Of a DNA stretch of 64,000 nt, positions 9,401-23,608 are shown in pieces. Under the pieces are notes generated by a model. The model was not told the DNA's origin. It searched no databases and saw only the letters and a list, made by a program, of their open reading frames with translations. The translations under genes were made by a program, and so were the position numbers. The stretch is taken from assembly GCF_026151205.1 (NCBI RefSeq), contig NC_087077.1, positions 18,762,975 through 18,826,974 on the forward strand, written 5' to 3'. The first letter of the stretch is position 1; every line of letters begins with the position of its first letter. Source of the DNA: Bolinopsis microptera. Lineage: Eukaryota > Ctenophora > Tentaculata > Lobata > Bolinopsidae.

Positions 9401-12400
9401 ATGCGTTTTACCTGTTAGTTGTACTAAATCGAAGTCATCTTGTTTCATAGCTTTACAAATTAGCTACTTTGTGTATACAGCAATGACTTAACTCTGTTTT
9501 CTAGGAGATTCAGAATCATCTGAGGATGAACTTGATGTCCAAACGGGACAGGGTCCAAAGCTGCAGCCCACATCTCGGTTACAATCAGCTGCCAACTTAC
9601 TCCGCAACATATTCATGTGGATAGGCCTTTCTTTTCTCACCCTGAACGTCTACATTTTATCACAGTAAGTTGTTAGGCTATTAACTCATATCAATTTATT
9701 GTACTTCTGTACTGCTGAATCGAGATTATATATCATTTTAAAGATCTAACTACATTCCGTATGTTCTTATAAGGGATAACCACCGTCCAGCCTGAGGACG
9801 CTGTGTCCCACATATTGTGCCCATACCTCTCGTACCCCATACCTCTCGTACCCCTATTTAGGAGGCATCATGTAGCCGGTGGGCCCGACATGATACGACA
9901 CACCTCGACACGTCGGGGTTTTGTCGGGGTTTTGTTGGGGTTTGTCGGGGTTTGTCGGGGTTTGTCGGGGTGCGTCAGGGTGCGTCGGGGTTTGTCGGGG
10001 TTTGTCGGGGTTTGTCGGGGTTTGTCAGGGTTTGTCAGGGTTTATCGGGATTCGTTAATAATGGATGAAAAGTGATTGGAAGTTGCCTAAAGAAGATTGA
10101 TCAATGGCAGTATAATGGCGCAGGAGGGTCAACCTGAAAAAAACAGTGCTTGACCCTCCTGCCCCACACATGGATCAGGAGGCTCATTTCAGAAAAAGAG
10201 TGCTTGACCCTCCTGCCCCGCACATGGATTACAGGGGTCATTTGAAGCCACAAGACCATGTGCACGTATCACTACAGCGCGCGATAAGTACGCGCGTGAT
10301 TACATAAAATCTTACCGCGCCCTACGCCAAGTAGACGAAAAAGCGTGGACAAAGAGCGAGAGTTGGTACAATGTGGCACACGAGTCACGTCAGGCAGTAG
10401 TTGATAAAGTTTTTAAAGTTATTTTTAAAATATTGAATTATTTAGTACATTGAATTATGTAGTAGTGTCAAATTACCTGGGAACTGTTTGATACTTTGAT
10501 GCTGAAATATTGTTATTTTATTTCTAAAAACATCAAGTTCTTGTTTTGGGAACTAAGATTTCTCTCGAATTGATCTTTTTTGGACATTGGAAGTTGCCTA
10601 AAGAAGATTGATCAATGGCAGTATAATGGCGCAGGAGGGTCAACCTGAAAAAAACAGTGCTTGACCCTCCTGCCCCACACATGGATCAGGAGGCTCATTT
10701 CAGAAAAAGAGTGCTTGACCCTCCTGCCCCGCACATGGATTACAGGGGTCATTTGAAGCCACAAGACCATGTGCACGTATCACTACAGCGCGCGATAAGT
10801 ACGCGCGTGATTACATAAAATCTTACCGCGCCCTACGCCAAGTAGACGAAAAAGCGTGGACGAAGAGCGAGAGTTGGTACAATGTGGCACACGAGTCACG
10901 TCAGGCAGTAGTTGATAAAGTTTTTAAAGTTATTTTTAAAATATTGAATTATTTAGTACATTGAATTATGTAGTAGTGTCAAATTACCTGGGAACTGTTT
11001 GATACTTTGATGCTGAAATATTGTTATTTTATTTCTAAAAACATCAAGTTCTTGTTTTGGGAACTAAGATTTCTCTCGAATTGATCTTTTTTGGACATTG
11101 ATTCATTGTACTTTAGAAGGCATTGTGATTGATTTGGAGAGTTTTGTAAGGTTTCATAATTTTTATGTAAGTTTTGTTTTGAAATTTTTTGATCGATAGA
11201 TCCCAAAAGTTCCAAACTTGTCTTAACTGTCCAATCTCCACTCCTTCCCGCCCTTTACTCCTTTACCGTGCTCTCTGATTACGACGATCAACGGTGCTTA
11301 GTGAATGTTCACTTCGGGAGATTTGATCGTTTTATGTCCAGTGCGTTGTTAGCTTTTAAACTCCTCTAATTATATAAATTATTTTTCTACTAACAAAATA
11401 ATTCAGACATGATAGCAGCGCTAGAATCAGAGGAATCTGCATCAGGGTCAGAGCATGTTGTGTCTGTCGTGTCTAACAGTATTGACTTCAGTGACGCTCA
11501 CACAGGCAATACCTTCAAATCACTAGATGAGCAGCCTGATCAGAAGGTTTACAGAATTAAGACTGAAGACAGCCTGGCCTCTCCCTTCCGTATAAGCAAG
11601 GCTCATTTAGGAGAGTTTTGCACTAAAATCAGAAAAATCTACAAGCTAAAGGAGAGTGATGAGTTCACTGTAGAGTTCAACTTAAAAGATGAACAAGGTC
11701 TGCCTGTCCCCACGGAAATACATGATTGTGGGAATGAATCTGATGTCACCCTAGAGGGAGTTGAGCTGCTTTACTGCCAGCTTAAAGCAGGCTCTAGTCT
11801 CCTCGTTAAAGTTGTACGTGTTTCTAAGGTAAAGAGAAAATCCCGCCGTGTAGAAAGTTTAATGAGAAAATGGAAAACGAATATTGTATGGCATCCTAGG
11901 TGTAATGAGGAACTCAATGGGGAACACTTAGTTTTAGTAAGCTTCTTACAAGCCTCGCTGCAGATCATGGGTGCCCTTAAAGCTTTTACTCATATGTTAG
12001 TATAGATTATTGAAGTTAAGTAATTTGAATACTAACTAGCCTAACACAACCTTGTCCCAGCAATGCCCAAATATCGTGAAAGATGCACACATTGGGAGTG
12101 TGGACGTTGCCGCTTTGAGAACAAAGGCCACCTCAGAAGCACATGTTCAAGTTGTGGTGCCCCAAAGTCTGAGGGGACCTCAATCCAAGTATATGGAGAC
12201 GAGTGGAGGTGCAAGTCTTGTGCCTATCCCAACTTCTCCTACAGGAAGAATTGTAATAAGTGTGGGAGAAAGGAAGAGACAGAAGAAGAGAAGAAGGCGA
12301 GAGAGGATGAATGGGATAGGAGGGTGAAAGAGGCTGAGGAGGAAGCAGTAAAGACCAGGATAGAAGATGCTGAGCAGCTCATAGATGACGATGAGAGGGC

Positions 12401-15400
12401 TCTTGAGCTTGGGTGGCCTGTGGACTTGAGAAAAAGCGGTCATTATAGTGACGAAATGCTAATGCTGATCATGGACGAGACAGCGGAGGATAGGGAGAAG
12501 CAGAGGGAGAGGCGTAGGAAGAAGAAGGAGCTTGAGGGAGACGCTATTCAGAAGGAGATTGAAGGTGAAACTGAAAAAGAGATGGATAAGGAGGGCGATG
12601 ATAAGTCGCAAGGAGAGAATGAAAAACATTGAGTACGTAATGAGCGGATCTATGTTAATATACTGGCCAGTACATTACCAATTATCATATTTTGATATCA
12701 TTATAATTGTGATGCAATATAATAGATATTACATTGTTTTTTATTATTTTAACAATAACAAAAGGCTACACGTTAAATCTTCTTACATTGGGTTGCAGTT
12801 TTTAGAGTTCGACACATGTAGAAAATTATCAATGATAATTAAGAATATTTGTTTAAATTTTACAAATTGCATGATATTTTGGCCTTTGGGATACGTGTAC
12901 TTCTAAGTTGTATAATGCCTTGTAAAGTACATTTTAAAAGTTACTTAGTATTAGTAATACTTTTGAAACTTTCAACAACTTTTATACGTATGTATGTATG
13001 TTTTTAAAAATACATGATACAAATTTTATTGTTTTTATTCAGCATCGCTTGTTTCATTGAATTGGATTTAGGCAAGTATTGGTAAGGAAGTGAACCGATG
13101 CGGCGTAGCAAAGCCTGACGCAACACTCCTTTCTTTTCATCCTGTGGCTCTTACTGTCTCCCACTCTTGCTCTTTTGGTCTCTTGCGCTGCGCTCTTGCT
13201 TTCTCACACTCTTGCAGTCCCGTCCGGTATCGTACTCTTCTCTCGTGCTCATAGCTTCATAGTGCGTATTAGATTATTATTATACTGAGTGCACAGTTTT
13301 AACAAGAATTGCGCCCGTTGTTTCGTTTTGGCGGACGCTAGATTTCCATTCACTATAACTATAAATATAAGCTCTAATCAGCTCACTTCATAATAATAAT
13401 ATACACAGAGTACATTATTACACAGAGTACATTATACTACGCATGCCATGTACAAATTGGGCTTATTACCTAATACTGTACATAACATAGCATACATTAA
13501 AATACACTCGCGCCGCGCATTCATTGACATGCTAGCTATATATACAGGGTGGCCCATAAGTGACTACCCACACGCAACCTCTTAATAACTCACGTAATTC
13601 GTCTCCAAATTGCACCAAAATTTTAGAGATTATAGATATGGGTCAAACTTAGATTTCCTGAAAGTTTCGTAAGCCACGCCCAATTACAGTGGGCGTGGCG
13701 TGACACTCCCTCTTTTTCACTATTGTCTTCATAAAATGAGAACGCTTTAAGCTAAGAACTCAAAATTTTTTGCACACATTTGACTTGATAATTGAAAACT
13801 TTTCCAAAAGTTTCAAGTTCATTGGTTAAAATATGGCTGAGTTATGACCATTTTAAAATCCATCGGATATGTGATCCGAGCACTCAGTCAGTGATATTTT
13901 CACTCAATTAGTGATCTCGTCACCCAATCTGATCAAGAGTAAGGCGTTAGCGTGTATTAATGAGGTTCATTAGGCTTTGATTGGATACCGATGATGACTT
14001 TGCTAGAAAGGGAAACACAAATTTTTAGGATAAAAACCAGATCGTGACCTTTTCAGGAAAAGCCGTTCTCTCCACCACTTCATCCGGTCTAGTAGAGCCC
14101 CAGTGAATTGCATTCTGGGAGTTGACATATCCGTTTATATGGCCTTGTCGCTGTACCAGATTTCGTCCTCAAAGTAGGGATCCACATTCTGCTTGGACAG
14201 GAATGTGTTGGCGAAATCTATCCTCGATTGGAAATCACGGTCCAAAAGTTTGTGTTTCTTTGTGATTCGGTAGGCCCGGTTAGAAAGGTCTTGCTTTAGG
14301 ATTCGCTGAAGGGTTCTGCTGATGTCTAAGGCAGGAGCTCGTTTCCGGGTGCCAATCTTAGGTGTGTCCATCACGTCACCAACAACCATCGTGATGTTTT
14401 CTACAGTCCTCGCAGTTCGTCTTCTGCCGACTCTTCGCCGATCGTGTGCAGAAAACGTAAACTTGATCTTGTGATGAATGTCAAAGCAGCTTTTCCGGCA
14501 AGGGGGTGGTCGGTTGAATTTCATCTGAAATTGTCGTTTAATCTGAGGGTAGAACTCCCCATTTTCTTTCTTCAGGTAGACGAACAATCGTTGTTCTGCA
14601 GTTAAGGGAGGATAGTGAACCATTTTCGATGATTCAATGGATGGTTCATTCCTTTTTATTGATTGTAAGGAACCTGTGACTAGCAGGGCTAACAAGCCCT
14701 GAAATGGTGACACCACCATAAATTCGTGTGATAGCGTTTTAGGTGCAGTCAGCTGTATAGGCCGGCCCATAAGCAGGCTGCAACCAATCAAGCGGTGCAT
14801 GTGAGCCAAACAGGCCATTAACCAAGTGACGAGATCACTGACTGAGTGCTCGGATCACGTATCCGATGAGTTTTGAAATGGTCATAACTTAGCCATATTT
14901 TAACCAATGAACTTGACACTTTGGGAAAGGTTTTCAATTATCAAGCCAAATGTGTGCAAAAAATTTTGAGTTCTTAGCTTAAAGCGTTCTCATTTTATGA
15001 AGACAATAGTGAAAAAGAGGGAGTGTCACGCCACGCCCACTGTAATTGGGCGTGGCTTACGAAACTTTCAGGAAATCTAAGTTTGACCCATATCTATAAT
15101 CTCTGAAATTTTGGTGCAATTTGGAGACGAATTACGTGAGTTATTAAGAGGTTGCGTGTGGGTAGTCACTTATGGGCCACCCTGTACATTAAATATCCGC
15201 AAGCAATACTCGCGCGCTGCACTGCGCGCTAGTTGTCATGGTAACTAACGGAAGGAAGGAAGGACTGACGACATATTTATACCCACTTAAATTACCTCGT
15301 TATGAGAGCTCCAGAGTATTATTTTCGTCAATTTGATACCGAAATTATTGGGCAAACTGACATAATCCGACATACCCTGACATATCTCGACACGTCGGGA

Positions 15401-18400
15401 TATGTCGGGGTCTGTCGGGGTTTGTCGGGGTTTGTCAGGATATGTCGGGGTGCGTCGGGGTGCGTCGGGGTGCGTCGGGGTTTGTCGGGGTTTGTCGAGC
15501 CTGGAGGCTACATGATGCCTTTTAGGGTTGGTGTTAGGGTTGGTGTTAAGGGTCCTTGGGCACAACGTTCTGGTCCAGGATCGGACGACGTTAACCTTCA
15601 TTATTATCAAAAGGGTTTAAATTAAAATCAGCACTGTGTAACAAAAAATAACTTACAGATTGAAGAAGCTATGGCCTATGTGGAAGGACCCTTTCTTGGA
15701 CACTAATTTGAACAAAGGTGTGCCGGACAGCCCAGATAGGTCGTACAGGGTAAGCGAAGCCTTGGTAATTTGTGTAGTATTTCAGTGGGACTCACAAGTT
15801 GTACTCGAACTTTTGAGGAATTAGAATTAATCATGATTGATCTGCTGACGTTTTAAAGGTTACAACCTGCAGTCTAACAACAGTAAGGAGAGTGGGACAC
15901 ACAGACAAACTGATTCTGATACACTGACTGAGACGGACACTTTAACAGACACATCTGTTGAGTCAAATACTGATTTTAAACCAAGTGTACTATCAACGCT
16001 GGTATTGTTTATAGCTGATAAAGTTTGGACGATTTTGCGCTGGATTAGAGGATTTTTATCGTACTTGTGTGGAAAGGTGTGGTGCTTCCTATCTGGTGGT
16101 ATAAAATATGTTGGGAATTTACTGAAGACTGGATGGGTTGCTGTATTGACAGCCACTAAATTTATGTGCTCTAAAGTTGGACAAATGTTTTGTGTGCTTG
16201 GTTCTGTTTTGTTACGATTAGTTGCCCGGGTTTTAAGTTCGATAATCTTCCCATTTGCTTGGGTGTGGAGCTGTGTCGGGACAAAGGACAGTGCTACTGA
16301 TATTACAACCTCCAACTCTCGGCTGGACAATGAAGGTTCCAATACTATAACTGAAGTTTCTGAAGAAAATCAGACTGACCAATCACCGGATAGACAAACA
16401 GACAGACAAACAGCGACAATAATATCTCATGAAACAAGTGACTTTGTGTCAGTTGACAGTGATGTGAGTAAGATCAGTCACCTTATCTAGCTTATTAATT
16501 GTACTTATTGCTTCTACACGTACATAACACTGCGTGTTTCTCTTCACTGGCTATTTGAGTAGTTTCAATAAACTCAATAATATATTTATCAGGCTCATAA
16601 TCTGTCACGTGCACCGATGTCATCCAGATTGGGCTCTTACGACACGATCAGGTACGTTTTTATCATTTTACCACCCTCCAATTCTAGTTCGGACTCTCAA
16701 GGCAAGTTCTACATGCTGAGATTTTAATTTACATCTCACAGCAGAGTTCCCTCATGACATCTAACCCTAACCTCAGCGTCCACCTCACTTAACCTCTCTT
16801 AACCTCACTTCTTCTCTCAGCTCCCCAGTAAAGAGCTCAGCTCCACCTGCATCACGTTTCTCTGAAGTTGGTTGGTGGTTTCTGTCAGCTCTTATATTCC
16901 CTGCTGTTCTCATTCTCCTACTAGGCATTCTTTGTGAGTTATTACATCACTTTTATATGTAGTTACTTGGTTACTTGGTAGTGTTCACATTTCCATTCTA
17001 GATAAAGGTCGATCGATCTAAAAAGTAGACTCCTTGGCCTCGTTTAGGAAAGCCAACCATTGCAATTACTCGGTTTGCCATCTTGGCCTCGGTCGATCAT
17101 CCTGTCTTCAGTCGATAACTATCTACATGAAATATACATATCCCTTGACCTTTCTTCGACTTTATTCTGTGGGTGAATACTGAATAGTGTATTAATGCTT
17201 TTAATAAACGTAATAGATTTGTAGTGTCGTAATAAGTATGTATTGTTAACATTTTCCCAACAATAGAAACTAATACAATATGTTATGTAATAGAACTCAA
17301 CAACTGCACACAATACTGATAATATGATAATGATAGAACATACTTAGTGGTTCCACATCCCCTGGTACTGGATGGGAAAGCCGGAGCAGAAACACAAACT
17401 ATATCTCTACATCTCTTCTCTTTTCTAGAGGAGCAGAAGACAGTTTCCGCTAAAGTCTCTAAGGTTTGAAACTTTCTTAATTGCTGTTACTTAATTACTT
17501 AATTACTTAATTGCTGTTCAGTTAAGGTTAGACCCCTGATCTAATCAAGCTGGATCTCTATACTGGTGGAGAGGTAAACTATATGGACAGTGATTAATCA
17601 ATCTGCTTCCCACACTGACCAATAAAAACACGGAATCACTGTCACGTTCACCCCACCCCCCCCCCCCCCCCCCCCCCCTCCAATACAGCATCCGGTCCTA
17701 TACAATACAATAAATTATAATGGTAATGCCAAGAAGACACTTAGTGTACTTATAGCATCTCGAGATCATCCGATATAATTTATAAATGTACTCGACACTG
17801 TACTCCATACTGTACGATCCGTGGTATTTGTAACGTTGCAAGGCATGTAACCAACGTGAGGTGTTGATTCAGCAGCATGAAGATGTTCAGGGTCTCAGGA
17901 ATGACACGCAGTAATATATTTATCTAGCATACATTACGTAATGTAGCCGTACAACATAATTACATTTAATGTTATTATTACCGAGAATGATATTAATACA
18001 TTTGCCGTGTTGGAATTGTACAGTGTTTGATTACGAGTTATACATGTGTAGTGTGTACAAGTGAAACGCAAAGACTGGCGTTATTATGGTTCACGGAAAA
18101 TATCGATCATCAGCGTTTAAACTTGCCAATCTATGCGTGTGATAGATTTCGTAATGCTTCTTTATTAAAATAACTAAAATTAAAGACAAAAACAAAACAA
18201 AGTTAAAATCTGCATACTATCATCATCGATGTTATGACATCAGTATTGAATATTGATTGACACACTGATTATCTATTCACTGTGAAGCTTTAACTTCGCT
18301 TATATCACCGTTTAATTTGTTTCAAATGTTTACAATCATTATTATTTCAGCTGGAAGCAGGGCTGTTGTCTCTGGACCTGAGAACTGTCAAGTCAACCAC

Positions 18401-21400
18401 TGAACTAAAGAGTGCCATCAAGGTTTGTTTAGATTGTTATACCATAAACTGATACAAGTTCACAAGTTGTAAGTAGTAAGTTGGAGGTGTGGTCAGATGT
18501 TAAACACCTGATAATATACAGTACAGTGTAGTGAGATCACTGGAAATTAGTAACTCTTCTGTTTGATGTAAAAGAGTGTTCTGATTACTGCAAGTTATAG
18601 AACTGTGTCATCTCACACACCGACTTGTAACAATGTGTTGTAACACCCTCAATTCTGACGACATTTCTTATTAAGTCCAACAAAATCAGGTTTATAAATA
18701 GTAACTTAGCTAAAATATGTAACACTAAACACGACCAGGACCTAGAGAAAGAAAAGGAGAGACTAGAATCAGAGTTAGTAGCTATAGCGACCCTGGATAG
18801 ACAGCAGTCATCCCAGCTAGCACAGCTTCACTCCCAACACTCTACACACGGGACAACTATTGAGGTAACTAGATGGGTTTAGTTACAACTGTTAGTGCTA
18901 TTAGTGCTATTAGAAGTTCACAACCGAGAGTCTGAGACCCTCTCCTATCTATGTAACAGTGAACTTATAGCTTATAAAATGAGGAATTTCACTCTCCTAG
19001 AGGTCCTGCGGCAAACTTTCTAACTTAAACATATTACTGTTGTATAATTGTCACAGCAACACCTAACAACGTAACGACCACGTAACCCAGGGCCTGTCAA
19101 GTTCCCTAAACGACGTGAAGCTAAACTACGACAACCTGAGCTCCCAGATCACCCTTCTACGAGCCAGCATCACAACACTCACCACCCTCCAAACCACACT
19201 GTCCGCTACACAGGCCACTGAGTCAGGGAGATTGTCTGAGTTGGGTAGCTCTCACCAGAGTCTGGTGGAGAGGAGCGGAGGGCTGGAGAAGAGGGTGGAA
19301 GAGTTGGGAGCTGGGCAGGGGGAGATAAGGGGACTTCTAGAACCACTTACCAGGTGTGTGATCTTAGTTACCTCGTTCAGATTCTTGTTGTCTGTATAAT
19401 GATGCATCATGACTGTTATAAGGTTGTGTAGTTATACTGTGAGCTGTCTTTTAGTGTTCTTATTGGTATTTTGCATGCGGAGGGAAAGAATGATAATAGT
19501 TTCGTTACTTTGGTTATAGCTGTGAGAGCAATTTTTTATGATTTCGTTATCATATGCATCCGACCACCACAATAATTGTCTTGAACAATTTTTGTATTTC
19601 TATAATTATCAGAGTCAAGTGTGATGTGCAAGCAAACCATGAAAAACCCGTCGCATAAACAAAAAACAGATACTTATAATGATGTAATACTTATCTGAAA
19701 TTGATTTTAAAATGCTCATATTCTGTCTCCATTATAATCAATGATGTACAGGCCTTTGTTCAATAAGGATGGTATCGCCATAATTATAATCAGCGATAAT
19801 ATTCGCCGAACCGAAACGTTTGTATTTTGAATACCAGTTTATAAGATAACTAGAGCAATTAAATTTTACTGAAATAACGGACCGTAAATACAGACAGTAA
19901 CGGACAAATTAGTATCACATAATGAAATGTTCAAAGATAAGTTATAATATACATGATTGATAATATTTTAACCTCTCCATGTCCCTTTGAATCTGTATTG
20001 GATTTATTTAGTACAGGGGTATAAACTATAAACTGTAGTCTTAATCCCAATGTTTTGCAGTAAGCAAGATAAGCTATCAGCACAATACAAAGAGCTAACA
20101 GCGACTCAGACGACCTCTGCTGGCAGGGAGTCGGCTGATATTGCGAAGTTAAGAGCTGAGCTGTTACCCCTTATTACTGGTAACTACACTTGTGTTCTTA
20201 TTTTAAACTGACTCATCTGCCCTTATTAGGATTGTAGATTAAAAGATAACACGTTATCTTGATTCAACTGACACTTGTTTTAAGTTTATCATACGGACCT
20301 GATAACTAATAGCCATGTATATTGTATAATATATATAATATGTTCACATTTCTGTGTCCTCAATTTTAATGCAGTTCATTTACACTTATAATGTCACATT
20401 CCACATCTGTTTTAACTTTTACTCTTATTAACTAGTCCCCTCGACATCTTTCTGTCAACCCGATATAATCAGCAATTAAGGAGTCATGTTGGAAGAATAT
20501 ACTATAAATAAAACTTGGTTTTTCATAAAAACTGGAAATAACCCCGTAATGTTGCAGATGTAAAGGTGGACGATGCCACTCAAGCGAAGATAGAAGAGCA
20601 AGGAGTAGCAATGCAGGAGTACCAAGAGAAACTGGTTAACTTGGAAACTAAGATATCCAGTATACCTACCCAACAACAACAACAACAGGTAGGTGTTATC
20701 ATAACAAGTTACAATGTATTGTCTTTAACCAGTGGTTATATCTTTTAGTTAATTCTCGATAACATTGTTGATCAGCGATCATCTCTTGCAACCAAAATCA
20801 TAATGTGAATACTGTGACAAGCATCCATATTGCCTCAAAAGTTTAAAATTCAAACAGTTTCCTTCTCAGACCATACCACCTGACCTAGTATCACGACTAG
20901 ACACTCTGACTACAGAACTAGAAGCAGTACGCTCCACTTCTCCTTCTACTCAACAGGTAACTATGGAACGTAACTATGGTAACTATGGAATGTAGACTAT
21001 TTGGTGGACATGTAAATAGTATGTAGATTTTAACTTAGTTTTGTGTTTGGCGTTAGCTTTAATTCTTTTTTATAAAGAAGCATTACGAAATCTATCACAC
21101 GCACAGATTGGCAAGTTTACACGCTGATGATCAATATTTTCCGTGACCCATAATAACGCCAGTATTTACGTTTCACTTGTACACTTAACACACAGTGGAC
21201 AATCATTAAAAAGTCACTCAGCACACGATTCTTATACACCATGATCACTTAACACTTAATAAAAACTTGAATCCGACAGCTATACTACACAGTACACACG
21301 ATAACATTGCTAATCATAAATCAATAAACAAAAGTTAAAACATTAAAATATAACACCCTCGCCAGTACACTGTTCTAGAGACCCGACTAGATAATATCCG

Positions 21401-23351
21401 GGGTGAGCTGGAGAGATACGTATCTAGTAGTGGGGTGAGGATACAGGAGGTGTGGTCTGCGTTAGAGGAAACCAGACACAAGGTTACGAGAGTTTTATTC
21501 ATTAATAATTCAGTTAATAAGATTCTTTGATGGGTCTTACTTTGTTAGGTTTTCATAAAACTTGGTTGGTAATTATACTAACAAAACTAGAACTTTCTGT
21601 TTATATATGTAACAATTCAGGCTACTGAAGATAGGAAAGTGTCTCAGTTGAAGTTGCAGAGTATTGAGAGCAAGCTAGCTGTTCTCACTGCCCTTCAAGA
21701 CAGGTTAGTTACTCACAATTCTCTAGAGAACCGCTATATCTAGATACTTGTTCTATATCTAGATACTTGTTCTATATCTAGATACTTGTTCTATATCTAG
21801 ATACTTGTTCTATATCTAGATACTTGTTCTATATCTAGATACTTGTTCTATATCTAAGACAGGTTAGTTACTCACAATTCTCTAGAGAACCGCTATATCT
21901 AGATACTTGTTCTATATCTATATACTTGTTCTATATCTAGATACTTGTTCTATATCTAGATACTTGTTCTATATCTAGATACTTGTTCTATATCTAGATA
22001 CTTGTTCTATATCTAGATACTTGTTCTATATCTAGATACTTGTTCTATATCTAGATACTTGTTCTATATCTAGATACTTGTTCTATATCTAGATACTTGT
22101 TCTATATCTAGATACTTGTTCTATATCTAGATACTTGTTCTATATCTAGATACTTGTTCTATATCTAGATACTTGTTCTATATCTAGATACTTGTTCTAT
22201 ATCTAGATACTTGTTCTATATCTAGATACTTGTTCTATATCTAGATACTTGTTCTATATCTATATACTTGTTCTATATCTAGATACTTGTTCTATATCTA
22301 GATACTTGTTCTATATCTAGATACTTGTTCTATATCTAGATACTTGTTCTATATCTAGATACTTGTTCTATATCTAGATACTTGTTCTATATCTAGATAC
22401 TTGTTCTATATCTAGATACTTGTTCTATATCTAGATACTTGTTCTATATCTATATACTTGTTCTATATATAGATACGTTTTATTTTAAAATCTGGTGTTG
22501 TCAACTTCAATTTGCCCTGCTTTTGCCGACCATAGAACCACAACCTCACAGTGTTTTTAATTTTGTGAATTTTCCAGGTTAGAGAAACTGGAGGTGAATC
22601 AAGTTAGTGGTGTAGCAGAAGATAAACGTCTGCAAATTGAGATAGCAAAACTAGTGGCAGATTTGAGGGACATGGATGTGAAATACAGTGAGAAAGTGCG
22701 AGCATTGAACCTCTCTCTGGACGCTTTGAAGAGGTATTGGTTATGACGTCACACAGCTCAATCACACATTAATTAACAGTTGGGAATATTGTATACAACT
22801 CCTCAGTCTGGCAAACTAACAGAATCTAAGGTGTGCTTAAAATTGAAACTATATACACTAAAACCATTGCCTGTTTTAATTAGGGTTTCAATTTGTTTTC
22901 TATTCTCTAATATTTGTACTATCTTTCAGTGATAAGAATAGCGAAGCTTCTAGAACAAGTGAATATATCAGACTAAACACAGAGGAACTCAAAACGTGTG
23001 TAACAATTATTTTGATACTTTCGCTTTTGTTTCGAATACATTTATTACACTGCACATAAACAGCAAAGCTCTCTGTTACTCCCCTCTCCTTAAATTATTC
23101 AATTCAAACAATGCTCTTAATTTCAGGATGAAGAACCAAATTGCAAGTGACGTGACGTCACTACAACAGAAACTAGCTGATCTAGAAAGTTCTGCTGATA
23201 ACAAGATAAGGCATGTTGTGTTGGAAGTGTTATCTACTGTTACACACAACTCTCCTGATACTCGCTTCTTTGGGGACTGGCTCAAAGCTAACTTCCTTAC
23301 CAGGGAACAATTTGATGTGAGCATATGATTTATATAGGAAGGGTGGCGGGG

Positions 23352-23390
<39 letters not shown>

Positions 23391-23500
23391 AGTGGGGGAG
23401 TGAGGGTGAGGGTGAGTGGGGGAGTGAGGGTGAGGGTGAGTGGGGGAGTGAGGGTGAGGGTGAGTGGGGGAGTGAGGGTGAGGGTGAGGGTGGGGGGGGG

Positions 23501-23532
<32 letters not shown>

Positions 23533-23536
23533 TGGG

Positions 23537-23608
<72 letters not shown>

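Larger units (their letters stand above)
16934..18350. other. SUN introns 8-10, non-coding
   Basis: Holds a C-homopolymer tract at about 17645-17680 and, at 18058-18165, one arm of a 105-bp inverted-repeat family whose reverse complement lies at 21078-21182. Apart from the microexon and exon 10 I see no gene. The CTGGTGGAGAGGT-type block near 17570 looks repetitive. Confidence 0.5.

Noticed and set aside
9803-10075. 90-aa repetitive ORF (and 15302-15625, both strands)
   Set aside because: Period-10 minisatellite translated; no start context or domain.
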